Source of the DNA: a bacterium
Lineage (GTDB): Bacteria; Pseudomonadota; Alphaproteobacteria; Caulobacterales; Hyphomonadaceae
NCBI GenBank assembly: GCA_030824255.1
Contig: JAVBYB010000116.1
Span: forward strand, 1-11,920
Length of the DNA stretch: 11,920 bases
Direction of reading: 5' to 3'
Below are positions 1 to 6,363 of the stretch, piece after piece. A program made the translations under genes and the position numbers. Each line of letters begins with the position of its first letter. The stretch's first letter is position 1. The notes under the pieces are model-generated. The model was not told the origin of the DNA. It ran no database searches and saw only the letters and a list, made by a program, of their open reading frames with translations.

Positions 1-483
1 GGACAGTTTGACGTCGTCAACTCAACGCTCAATGCGCTTGGCAAGGATTCAACACTCACTGGCCGGACGTGGCTATGGGAGACCGCAGAACGCGTCATGG
101 CGGAGCACCCCCTCACCGGCGTCGGCGCCGATGGATTCTGGCGCTCCGAGTATGGTCTAGCCAACTCGATCCTGCGGTATTTCGACTACGAAGAGTACGT
201 GAAGTTCTCTTTCCACAATTCCTATCTCGAGAACGGCGTCGCCTTCGGCTATCCCGGCTATTGGGCGACGGTCTTCATCGCGGCATGGGCCTTGTGGCGT
301 GCGGGCATGAACTGGTTTCGTAACCAGACCACGATCAATGCAGCTTTCCTGATCCTGGGCGCGATGGTCATCGTCCGCTCTACAAGCGAGATCGATCTGG
401 CGCTGGAATTCTCTGCAACCTCGACGCTGCTCTACATGGGTGCGGCTCGCATGGAACGGCGTAAGCGGGAGCAAGTCCGGTGA
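1..483 (+). CDS. ExoQ/Wzy-type exopolysaccharide polymerase, C-terminal part (5' end outside window)
   Basis: The frame is open from the first base, giving 160 visible residues; the true start lies upstream. Visible residues 19-35 contain TLTGRTWLW followed by EHPLTGVG, a pattern typical of the large periplasmic loop of the O-antigen ligase/polymerase (Wzy_C) family. An HNSYLE motif follows, with His at visible residue 72, where this family carries a conserved His. Two hydrophobic stretches after it (about residues 80-97 and 110-125) look like the last membrane helices, and the protein ends in a basic tail. Such inner-membrane proteins polymerise lipid-linked repeat units into polysaccharide. 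The stop overlaps the next gene by 4 nt (GTGA), so the two are probably translationally coupled. The ExoQ comparison rests on motif style and on the ExoO-like and ExoK-like neighbours; an O-antigen ligase remains possible. Confidence 0.8.
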   Translation, partial: GQFDVVNSTLNALGKDSTLTGRTWLWETAERVMAEHPLTGVGADGFWRSEYGLANSILRYFDYEEYVKFSFHNSYLENGVAFGYPGYWATVFIAAWALWRAGMNWFRNQTTINAAFLILGAMVIVRSTSEIDLALEFSATSTLLYMGAARMERRKREQVR

Positions 484-1451
484 TTTCTAAGCCGGACGTC
501 AGCGTCATTGTCGCGGCCTGGAAAGCCGCAGGATTCATCGAAAACGCCGTGCGATCCGCCCTGGCGTCCGCAGATGTCGCGATTGAAATTGTTGTCGTGG
601 ATGATGCGTCGCCCGATGATACATGGCTAATTCTACAGGGCTTGGCGGCATCCGATCCGCGGATAATCCTGGATCGTCTCGTGGCAAATTCCGGTCCTTC
701 CGCCGCTCGCAACCGCGCTATCGCGCTTTCCACCGGACGCTTCGTCGCCGTACTCGACGCTGACGACACAATTGCCGCCGACCGTCTCGCCCGCCTGGTC
801 ACGGTCGCCGACCAGACAGGCGCCGATATTGTCGTCGACAATATGCTGGAAGTCTCCGAGACAGGCGAACCGCTCGGCCCGTTCCTGAAGTCTGCGGCGT
901 TCTCCGTCGCCTGCGATATCACCCTTGAAACGTGGATCGACTTCAACGAACCGCTCAAGCCCGGAGATTGCCTCGGCTACCTCAAGCCGCTGATCCGGCG
1001 CACGACGCTGGATCGCCTTGCGGCACCCTATGATACGTCGCTCCGCAACAGCGAAGACTACTACCTTGTCGCCAATCTGCTCGCCGCCGGCGCCCGGATG
1101 ACCTACACGCCCGAAACTGGATATCGCTACACCCGTTCGGCTGGCTCCACGTCGCATCGCTTGAAGCCCGACCAGACGAAGGCATGGCTTGCCGCTGAAC
1201 GCGCTTTCGCATTAGCGCATTCGCTATCGCCGGCGCAGCGCACGCGTGTCGAAAGACGGGCCCGCGCCCTTCGCAATGTTGATCACATGGTCGCTGCGAC
1301 GCACGCCCTGAAGACTCGCCGTCTCGGCGCCTTCGCAAAACTCCTGGCGTCAGACATCACAGGCTCGGCCTACACACTCCGCAGCTTTGCGGGCGTTGCG
1401 CTTGCTCGCCTGCGTGAGCGCAGCACGGTCAAAAACGGCCCGGCGGCTTGA
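480..1451 (+). CDS. Family 2 glycosyltransferase (GT-A fold), ExoO/ExoU-like
   Basis: This 323-residue protein has a clear GT2 layout. The first strand is VSVIVAAW (about residues 7-14), the nucleotide-binding segment is VVVDDASPDDT (38-48), and SGPSAARNRA (71-80) is followed by the metal-binding DADD (93-96). A downstream ED pair in NSEDYY (192-193) probably includes the catalytic base. There is no membrane helix, so it likely works at the cytoplasmic face, adding one sugar to a lipid-linked exopolysaccharide repeat unit. The start is GTG at 480, overlapping the polymerase stop. The segment order and wording resemble the succinoglycan glycosyltransferases ExoO and ExoU, and the neighbours fit that kind of cluster. 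The donor sugar and linkage cannot be read from the sequence. The 3' end overlaps the convergent GH16 gene by 23 bp. Confidence 0.9.
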   Translation: MISKPDVSVIVAAWKAAGFIENAVRSALASADVAIEIVVVDDASPDDTWLILQGLAASDPRIILDRLVANSGPSAARNRAIALSTGRFVAVLDADDTIAADRLARLVTVADQTGADIVVDNMLEVSETGEPLGPFLKSAAFSVACDITLETWIDFNEPLKPGDCLGYLKPLIRRTTLDRLAAPYDTSLRNSEDYYLVANLLAAGARMTYTPETGYRYTRSAGSTSHRLKPDQTKAWLAAERAFALAHSLSPAQRTRVERRARALRNVDHMVAATHALKTRRLGAFAKLLASDITGSAYTLRSFAGVALARLRERSTVKNGPAA

Positions 1452-2286
1452 AGGTGTCGCTGCACTGGCGACCTGTCTCCCCCACCGGCACATGCGACAT
1501 GCAAGCATAGAGCGCCGTGGTCTTCTCGAAAACCGGCTCTCCAACCCACTGTAACGTCTGACGGTTTGCCGCCCAGACGCTTGCCATTACCCTGCCTGTC
1601 GTGGTCGGCAGCGGCCATGGGCTGGCATCCCGCGTTACGCGTCTGATCTCTACGCCGTCAGCATACCACGTGATGGAATCCGGCAGCCACTCGAACGCAT
1701 AGAGATGCAGGCCTTCAGTGGAATCGAACCATAGATCGATATCCAACGGGTTCTTCTTTCCGTCAGCAAAATAGTTGAGGTGCGCCTGCCGGGGCGCCCG
1801 CCCCAACAGCTCGAAATCAATCTCATCATGCGGGTCTCGCATGTCTGGCCCCGAATAGACGAAAAAGCTGGACACAACCCCCGTCGCGCGAGCCGCCTGC
1901 ATCACCACCTCGTACCGGCCGTACCCGAAGAATCCGGCCCGCTGCATTTCGGAGCTGATGTAATCGGAGACGCCTGTCCGCTCACGCGAGGCTGAAAGGC
2001 TCATCCCCCGCCTGTCATACCGCACATTGAAGCGGCGATATGCGACACCCAGCCAGTCAGTATTCATGTCCCAGTTGGAATGAACCTGCTGGCCTTGATC
2101 GTAGCCCTGAGTGAGGTCCGCGTAGAATGCCAGATCAGCCGGGCGTCCTGTGTTGGTCAGTGGCGTCGGCCTGGCAACGACCGGGGCGCGCACAAATGTT
2201 TCCACCAGTTGCGCGGAAGCCGCCAAGACGCCGGACGACAGGCCAGCCAGCGCCAAAGCGGCGGCAATTACGATTGTTCGATGCAT
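1429..2286 (-). CDS. Secreted glycoside hydrolase family 16 (ExoK-type beta-glycanase)
   Basis: The 285-residue protein starts with a Sec signal peptide (hydrophobic residues 5-22, likely cleavage near residue 25). The GH16 catalytic motif is present as DEIDFE at residues 154-159: Glu155 is the expected nucleophile and Glu159 the acid/base, with Asp157 between them. Trp and Tyr residues around 199-210 (FEWLPDSITWYADG) match the family's substrate-cleft strand. Two cysteines near the C-terminus (262 and 275) could form a disulfide. GH16 enzymes of this type (ExoK, ExsH) cut nascent beta-linked exopolysaccharide in the periplasm or outside the cell and so control chain length. The position beside a polymerase and glycosyltransferase supports that role. 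It is transcribed towards those genes, so it has its own promoter. The ATG at 2286 has only a weak ribosome binding site. The polysaccharide substrate is unknown. Confidence 0.9.
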   Translation of the reverse strand: MHRTIVIAAALALAGLSSGVLAASAQLVETFVRAPVVARPTPLTNTGRPADLAFYADLTQGYDQGQQVHSNWDMNTDWLGVAYRRFNVRYDRRGMSLSASRERTGVSDYISSEMQRAGFFGYGRYEVVMQAARATGVVSSFFVYSGPDMRDPHDEIDFELLGRAPRQAHLNYFADGKKNPLDIDLWFDSTEGLHLYAFEWLPDSITWYADGVEIRRVTRDASPWPLPTTTGRVMASVWAANRQTLQWVGEPVFEKTTALYACMSHVPVGETGRQCSDTFKPPGRF

Positions 2287-2301
2287 TGCCCAGCCATTCT
2301 G

Positions 2302-2321
2302 TCCGGACCGTACAGTCCGGA
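2302..2321. promoter_or_regulatory. Inverted repeat just upstream of the GH16 gene
   Basis: TCCGGAC (2302-2308) and GTCCGGA (2315-2321) form a perfect 7-bp dyad with a 6-base spacer. It begins 16 nt upstream of the GH16 start codon, in the divergent region shared with the PQQ dehydrogenase gene. It could be an operator or an RNA hairpin in the GH16 leader; no regulator can be named. Confidence 0.35.
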
Positions 2322-2450
2322 TTGGTCACCCAGATGACGATGTTCACGGCCTCCGCTCAGGGTGATCAACGCATTACATCTTGTGAGCGAGAAGTCGGGG
2401 CCTGACGGATTGCGCCAGCCCCGCTTGTGGCTAAACCTTCGGCAAAACAC

Positions 2451-2480
2451 TTGGCGCCGTGCTTCGAACATTGGCGCCGT
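2451..2480 (+). promoter_or_regulatory. Tandem direct repeats upstream of the PQQ dehydrogenase
   Basis: The 10-mer TTGGCGCCGT occurs exactly twice, at 2451-2460 and 2471-2480, 20 bp apart centre to centre, which is about two helical turns. Each copy contains the palindrome GGCGCC. The second copy ends 16 nt before the ATG at 2497, just ahead of the GGAGGAG ribosome binding site. The spacing suits a dimeric activator or repressor bound twice on one DNA face, or a binding site in the mRNA leader. This is inferred from geometry only. Confidence 0.4.
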
Positions 2481-2496
2481 CGGGAGGAGAGCAACC

Positions 2497-4842
2497 ATGA
2501 TCAACCGCAGGATTGCGGCAGGGGTGGCCATGTCAGCCATCGCGCTTGCCCTGGCCTTTGCCTGTGCGGTCCCCGGAGGGCCGGGCGCTGGGGGCTCCCC
2601 GGTCTCTTCGGCGACGTCAAACTACGACGCGACGGAGTGGGTTTATTGGGGAGGCGATGCAGGTCAGACCCGTTACGCCCCCCTGAACCAGATCAATCGC
2701 GAAAGCGTGAACCGCCTGAAGATCGCATGGCGCTGGAGCGCCGACACTTCCGGCGACATGTCCTCCTCGAACTACAAGTCCACCCCGCTGCTGGATGACG
2801 GCGTGCTCTACATGCCGTGGGTTAACCACGGCATGGCGGCGATTGAAGCCGGCACAGGCAAAACCCTCTGGACGTTCGAACCTCAGCCCGTGGACATCGG
2901 CGGCCGGGGCGCCTCCCTCGCCCCCCGCTCGCTCGCCTACTGGACCGACGGCGTCGAGAAGCGCCTGTTTCATAATTCTTCGGACGGGCGGCTAATCTCT
3001 GTGGACGCCAAAACCGGCAAGCCCGCCACAGGCTTTGGCAAGAATGGCTGGATCAATCTGCGCGTCGGCGCAATCGAGAATACACAAGCGACGGATGTGA
3101 GTTCGGTGTCGCCCGCGCTTGTCGTCGGTGACGTCGTGGTTACGCAGATCATAGTCGGCGGCGGCCGCAACAAGGAAAGCGCACCGGGCTACATCCGCGG
3201 ATACGACGTTCGCACAGGCAAGGAAGTCTGGCGCTTCAATCCCATTGCGCAGCCGGGCGAGGTTGGCGCCGAGACATGGCTGGAGGGCTCGAACCTGTAC
3301 ACGGGCGCCGCCGGCGCGTGGTCGATGCTGAGCGCCGATCCGGAGCTTGGGCTCGTCTATATCCCGCACGAGACGCCGACCAACGAGTTCTACGGCGGCC
3401 AGCGTCCTGGCGATGGGCTGTTCGGCGAGGCTATTGTCGCACTCGACGCCAAGACCGGCAAACGCGTGTGGCACTACCAGATCGTCAAGCACGGCATCTG
3501 GGACTACGACATGCCCGCAGCCCCGATCCTGCATGACATCCACAAGGACGGCAAAGTCATCAAGGCGGTGACAGTGCTCACCAAGCAGGGCCTCACCTTC
3601 GTGTTTGATCGCAAGACCGGCGTACCGGTCTGGCCGATCGAGGACCGGCAGGTTCCGAAGTCCGACATCCCCGGCGAGCGCGCTTCGCCGACGCAACCCT
3701 TCCCCACTCTGCCTGAACCAATGCTGCGGCTAGGGTATGACGAAAGCGATCTGATCGACTTCACACCCGCACTGCGGGAGGAAGGCAAGAAGATCGCTTC
3801 GCAGTACACCAAGGGCGTTCTCTATACGCCGCCGACCGAAATCACGCCTACCAACAAAGGGACGTGGCTATTCCCGGGAACAGGCGGCGGACCGAACTGG
3901 AACGGCGCCTCTGTCGATCCAGATACCGACATCATGTACACGCCGGTTAGGCTGAAGCCGCAGTTCGCGGGCCTTCGCAAAGGCGACCCCAAGACCACCA
4001 ACATGCATTATTACGGCGGCGGCGGCGGCGCACCCGTCACGGGTCCGCAGGGTTTGCCGATCATGAAGCCTCCCTACTCCGAGGTGATCGCGACCGACAT
4101 GCGCACCGGCAAGCATCTGTGGCGCATTCCGATCGGCGATGCGGATGACTCGGTGAAGAACCATCCAGCGCTGAAAGGCCTCGATCTCGACTTCGAGAGC
4201 TTCGGCAAGTTCGATGTGAAGCCCAGCCCGTTGCTCACCAAGGAACTGCTCTTTCTCGGCGAGTCCGGGAATATCGGCGGCGGATCTGGCGGTCCGATGT
4301 TCCGGGCATATGACAAACGGGATGGCAAAGTCGTCTGGGAGGCAGAAATGCCCACCCTCGTCACCGGCGCGCCGATGACCTATGAGCATAATGGTCGTCA
4401 GTACGTTGTTGTCGCCGTTTCAAAACGTGGCGCGCCGGCCGAACTCGTCGCTCTCACGCTTGATGGCGCCAGCGAGAGCGGTGCAGCGCCGGTTGGCGGC
4501 GTACCACTCGCTGCTGCGCCGGCGTCGACGCGAACTGCTGCTCAGGCTGTTACCGCGAGCCCGGAAGAACTCGCGCTCGGCAAGACGAAGTTCGACCAGA
4601 TGTGCGGGATCTGCCACGGCCCCAACGGCGTCGGCATCACGGGCGGCAGCGCGCCGCCGGTCACCAACCGGACTGACTATGCCAACATTGCCCGCGTCAT
4701 AGCGCAGGGCCAGGGAGAGATGCCGTCACTCGCTGCAGCGCTCCAGCCTGCGGAGATCGATGCGATCGCCAAGTATGTTGTTAAGAAGCTGGGGCCGCAG
4801 CCACGCAACCCCGCGGCGCGCCCCATGACGGGCGAAGACTAG
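2497..4842 (+). CDS. Periplasmic PQQ-dependent dehydrogenase with C-terminal cytochrome c domain
   Basis: The ATG at 2497 is preferred because GGAGGAG lies 7 nt upstream and a signal peptide follows at once (RR at residues 4-5, hydrophobic to residue 22, with AFA before Cys23). The same frame is open further upstream, but that stretch is not signal-like. The 781 residues hold an eight-bladed quinoprotein propeller from about residue 42, where GGDAGQTRYAPLNQI is typical. It includes GDGLF with the likely catalytic Asp306, WDYD at 335-338, and a GTWLFPG...PNWNG segment. An Ala/Pro-rich linker (about 655-690) leads to cytochrome c, with heme motif CGICH (703-707) and likely axial Met742. The enzyme should oxidise an alcohol or sugar in the periplasm, passing electrons from PQQ to heme. 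The adjacent-cysteine pair of methanol/ethanol dehydrogenases is absent: the only cysteines are 23, 703 and 706. Substrate unknown; no PQQ synthesis genes are visible. Confidence 0.92.
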   Translation: MINRRIAAGVAMSAIALALAFACAVPGGPGAGGSPVSSATSNYDATEWVYWGGDAGQTRYAPLNQINRESVNRLKIAWRWSADTSGDMSSSNYKSTPLLDDGVLYMPWVNHGMAAIEAGTGKTLWTFEPQPVDIGGRGASLAPRSLAYWTDGVEKRLFHNSSDGRLISVDAKTGKPATGFGKNGWINLRVGAIENTQATDVSSVSPALVVGDVVVTQIIVGGGRNKESAPGYIRGYDVRTGKEVWRFNPIAQPGEVGAETWLEGSNLYTGAAGAWSMLSADPELGLVYIPHETPTNEFYGGQRPGDGLFGEAIVALDAKTGKRVWHYQIVKHGIWDYDMPAAPILHDIHKDGKVIKAVTVLTKQGLTFVFDRKTGVPVWPIEDRQVPKSDIPGERASPTQPFPTLPEPMLRLGYDESDLIDFTPALREEGKKIASQYTKGVLYTPPTEITPTNKGTWLFPGTGGGPNWNGASVDPDTDIMYTPVRLKPQFAGLRKGDPKTTNMHYYGGGGGAPVTGPQGLPIMKPPYSEVIATDMRTGKHLWRIPIGDADDSVKNHPALKGLDLDFESFGKFDVKPSPLLTKELLFLGESGNIGGGSGGPMFRAYDKRDGKVVWEAEMPTLVTGAPMTYEHNGRQYVVVAVSKRGAPAELVALTLDGASESGAAPVGGVPLAAAPASTRTAAQAVTASPEELALGKTKFDQMCGICHGPNGVGITGGSAPPVTNRTDYANIARVIAQGQGEMPSLAAALQPAEIDAIAKYVVKKLGPQPRNPAARPMTGED

Positions 4843-4860
4843 CCCCCGGATCCATGTTGT

Positions 4861-4894
4861 CCCGATCACCTGCCAGACTTCGGCAGTGATCGGG
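4861..4894 (+). other. Strong hairpin downstream of the PQQ dehydrogenase
   Basis: CCCGATCAC (4861-4869) pairs perfectly with GTGATCGGG (4886-4894). After a one-base bulge, TGCC pairs with GGCA, leaving a 7-base loop. The hairpin begins 19 nt past the stop codon. No T-run follows it, so it is probably a 3'-end stabilising structure rather than the terminator, which lies just beyond. Confidence 0.5.
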
Positions 4895-4925
4895 TGCGCA
4901 GATGCGGTGAGGCGAGCGACATCAG

Positions 4926-4961
4926 GGCCGGCGCAATCACCATGGTTGCGGCGGCCTTTTT
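4926..4961 (+). terminator. Rho-independent terminator of the PQQ dehydrogenase transcript
   Basis: GGCCGGCGCAA (4926-4936) pairs with TTGCGGCGGCC (4946-4956) with a single mismatch, the loop is 9 bases, and TTTTT follows immediately at 4957-4961. The T-run on the + side assigns it to the PQQ dehydrogenase gene and not to the minus-strand tRNA genes that end nearby. Confidence 0.8.
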
Positions 4962-4988
4962 GTTGGCGCTGTGCAGAAGCAAGGAAAG

Positions 4989-5064
4989 TGGTGGGCGGTG
5001 ACGGGATCGAACCGCCGACATCCTGCGTGTAAAGCAGGCGCTCTGCCAGCTGAGCTAACCGCCC
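4989..5064 (-). tRNA. tRNA-Val (anticodon TAC)
   Basis: Read on the minus strand, a full cloverleaf is visible. The acceptor stem is GGGCGGT paired with ACCGCCC, the D-arm is GCTCAGCTGGCAGAGC, and the anticodon stem CCTGC/GCAGG encloses loop TTTACAC with anticodon TAC. The T-arm has GGTTCGATCC. The discriminator A and an encoded CCA end at 4989, making 76 nt. It lies 35 nt downstream of tRNA-Pro on the same strand and is probably cut from the same transcript. Confidence 0.96.
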
Positions 5065-5099
5065 GAAACCAGATCAAGGACTAGAACCGGCTTCTGAAA

Positions 5100-5177
5100 T
5101 GGTCGGAGCGGCGGGATTCGAACCCACGACCCCTAGTCCCCCAGACTAGTGCGCTAACCGGGCTGCGCCACGCTCCG
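5100..5177 (-). tRNA. tRNA-Pro (anticodon GGG)
   Basis: On the minus strand the acceptor stem is CGGAGCG paired with CGCTCCG. The anticodon stem CTAGT/ACTAG encloses loop CTGGGGG with anticodon GGG, which reads CCC and CCU proline codons. The T-loop is GTTCGAATC. The discriminator A and an encoded CCA end at 5100, making 78 nt. It is the first tRNA of a Pro-Val pair, with a good promoter just upstream. Confidence 0.96.
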
Positions 5178-5193
5178 CCAATTCAGGAGCGCC

Positions 5194-5222
5194 CTTATAG
5201 GCGCCTCGCCCCCTGCTAGCAA
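5194..5222 (-). promoter_or_regulatory. Probable sigma-70-type promoter for the tRNA-Pro/tRNA-Val transcript
   Basis: On the minus strand, TTGCTA (5222-5217) is followed by exactly 17 bases and then TATAAG (5199-5194). The -10 box ends 16 nt before the mature 5' end of tRNA-Pro, leaving room for a short leader removed by RNase P. Spacing and boxes fit housekeeping stable-RNA promoters. It lies between the MerR gene and the tRNA, so the tRNAs need not depend on ihfA transcription. Confidence 0.6.
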
Positions 5223-5269
5223 CCGTGCGTTTCTTGAGGTTTCAGGGCGTTTTTACGCAGGGGCCCAGC

Positions 5270-5821
5270 TCAGGCCGCTGTTCGCACGGCATCCAGCCGG
5301 GACTTGAGCCTGGTCAGGTCCGCCAGCAGGCTTTCAAGCCGCTCGCGCGCATCGGCGCCGTGTTCCACGGTCGCTTCGTGGAAGTCACCACGCTCCACGG
5401 CATCGCGGACAGCGTCCTGCAGGTTGCGCACGGAGGCGCCGGTCTCCGCCGGAAGCGCCATTTCCTCAGCCCCATCTTCGCCTACCTGCTGGACCGCCCC
5501 CGGTCCATCGCCCATCGCCTTCACGGCGCCGCGAATTGTCAGTCCCTGAACGTGGAGCAGATTCTGAAGCTTCCGCAACAGCTCCATGTCTTCGGTACGG
5601 TAATAGCGGCGACCATCCGTGCGCTTCAGCGGGCGCAGGTTGTCGAACTTCGTTTCCCAGAAACGCAACACATGCGTCTTAAGGCCAAGCTCGGTAGCGG
5701 CCTCACCAATCGTGCGGAAGGCCGCGGCGCTCTTTTCGAACAGCTCTTCTGAAGCGGCCTCGGCGCATTCCGAGACAGAATCCGACTCTTGATCGAGTCT
5801 CGCCTGCGATGTGGATGTCAT
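5270..5821 (-). CDS. MerR-family transcriptional regulator encoded downstream of ihfA
   Basis: The 183-residue protein has a variable acidic N-terminal extension (1-33), then a MerR winged-helix DNA-binding region (about 35-103): FRTIGEAATELGL, then HVLRFWETKF, then GRRYYRTEDMELL. The C-terminal part (about 130-180) is charged and helical with a leucine-rich end, suiting coiled-coil dimerisation. The only cysteine is residue 19, outside the effector region, so this is not a metal-sensing MerR with a Cys-lined site. The ATG overlaps the last base of the ihfA stop (TGATG), with GGAGAG upstream, so it is translationally coupled to ihfA. A MerR-type gene directly after ihfA recurs in Alphaproteobacteria. 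Its target and signal are not evident here. Confidence 0.88.
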   Translation of the reverse strand: MTSTSQARLDQESDSVSECAEAASEELFEKSAAAFRTIGEAATELGLKTHVLRFWETKFDNLRPLKRTDGRRYYRTEDMELLRKLQNLLHVQGLTIRGAVKAMGDGPGAVQQVGEDGAEEMALPAETGASVRNLQDAVRDAVERGDFHEATVEHGADARERLESLLADLTRLKSRLDAVRTAA

Positions 5822-6132
5822 CAGTCTCTCCGGGTCGTCATCGCTGCTTCGACCCTCTGCCGCAGAAGCGGAGAAGGTTTGAACGACACCACCCGTCGTG
5901 CGGAGATTGCAGCCTCTTCACCGGTCTTGGGATTCCGACCGACGCGGGCTTTCTTGCGGCGAACCACGAAATTGCCGAAGCGCGCAAACTTCACGTCCTG
6001 GTCCTTCTCGAGCTCAGAGCAGACCAGCTCAAGCACTCGCTCAAGGAAGTTGCTGGAATCCTGCTTCGTAAGCCCGACCTTTTGAACAAGGCGGTCAACG
6101 ATATCTGCGCGCGTCAGTGTGTTCTCGGGCAC
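5821..6132 (-). CDS. ihfA: Integration host factor subunit alpha
   Basis: The 103-residue protein matches IHF-alpha in length and sequence: LTRADIVDRL at the start, LELVCSELEK (33-42), VKFARFGNF (48-55), and the DNA-bending beta-arm GRNPKTGEE (65-73). Pro68 is the residue expected to wedge between base pairs in the minor groove. IHF-alpha pairs with IHF-beta to bend DNA in nucleoid organisation, recombination and promoter control. The start is GTG at 6132 with GGAGA about 7 nt upstream. The stop overlaps the MerR start by one base. The GRNPKTGEE arm and the alphaproteobacterial context favour IHF-alpha over HU or IHF-beta. Confidence 0.95.
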   Translation of the reverse strand: MPENTLTRADIVDRLVQKVGLTKQDSSNFLERVLELVCSELEKDQDVKFARFGNFVVRRKKARVGRNPKTGEEAAISARRVVSFKPSPLLRQRVEAAMTTRRD

Positions 6133-6363
6133 TGGGCCGTCTCCGATGCGTCTGGAAAACCTACCCCCGACTATCCGGGATGTTAAGGGCCTTCCGAGTC
6201 AAATACCGAACAATTTCATCCCTTTACGACTTGTTAGCGATTGGCGCAATCGGCCCGGATTCAACAGGAATAAGCGCGGAATCCGACGACCTTATCGAGA
6301 ATCGACACTGACCGTCGCCCTCAGCCGCCAATCTGCGTGCCGCTTCCTCGCCTGGCGCGCGAC
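6133..6363. other. Intergenic region between the beta-propeller lipoprotein gene and ihfA
   Basis: This 231-base gap must carry the ihfA promoter, since the gene upstream on the same strand ends at 6364. A small perfect hairpin, CGATTG-GCG-CAATCG, lies at 6238-6252. On the minus strand, TTGACT (6202-6197) and TTGAAT (6264-6259) resemble -35 boxes, but neither has a convincing -10 box at 16-18 bases. No terminator with a T-run was found for the upstream gene, and no further gene is visible. Confidence 0.3.

Noticed and set aside
2362..2496. In-frame extension upstream of the PQQ dehydrogenase start
   Set aside because: The extra 45 residues would place the signal peptide internally, and the ATG at 2497 has a strong, well-spaced ribosome binding site.
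2560..2570. Cys23 of the PQQ dehydrogenase as a lipobox cysteine
   Set aside because: The preceding residues are A-F-A, which suit signal peptidase I better than the Leu-Ala-Gly-like lipobox.
2992..3696. Long antisense open frame inside the PQQ dehydrogenase gene
   Set aside because: It is a product of high GC in the opposite frame. Its protein has no recognisable motif, and the + strand gene is unmistakable.
4989..5177. tRNA genes as an integration (att) site for a mobile element
   Set aside because: No integrase, no duplicated tRNA 3' end and no other mobile-element gene was seen in the window; the neighbours are housekeeping genes.
5246..5258. GCGT-TTTT-ACGC hairpin downstream of the MerR gene as a terminator
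   Set aside because: The stem is only 4 bp, and on the minus strand no T-run follows it.
6197..6264. TTGACT and TTGAAT as ihfA promoter -35 boxes
   Set aside because: Neither has a credible -10 box at 16-18 bases, so no promoter was assigned.
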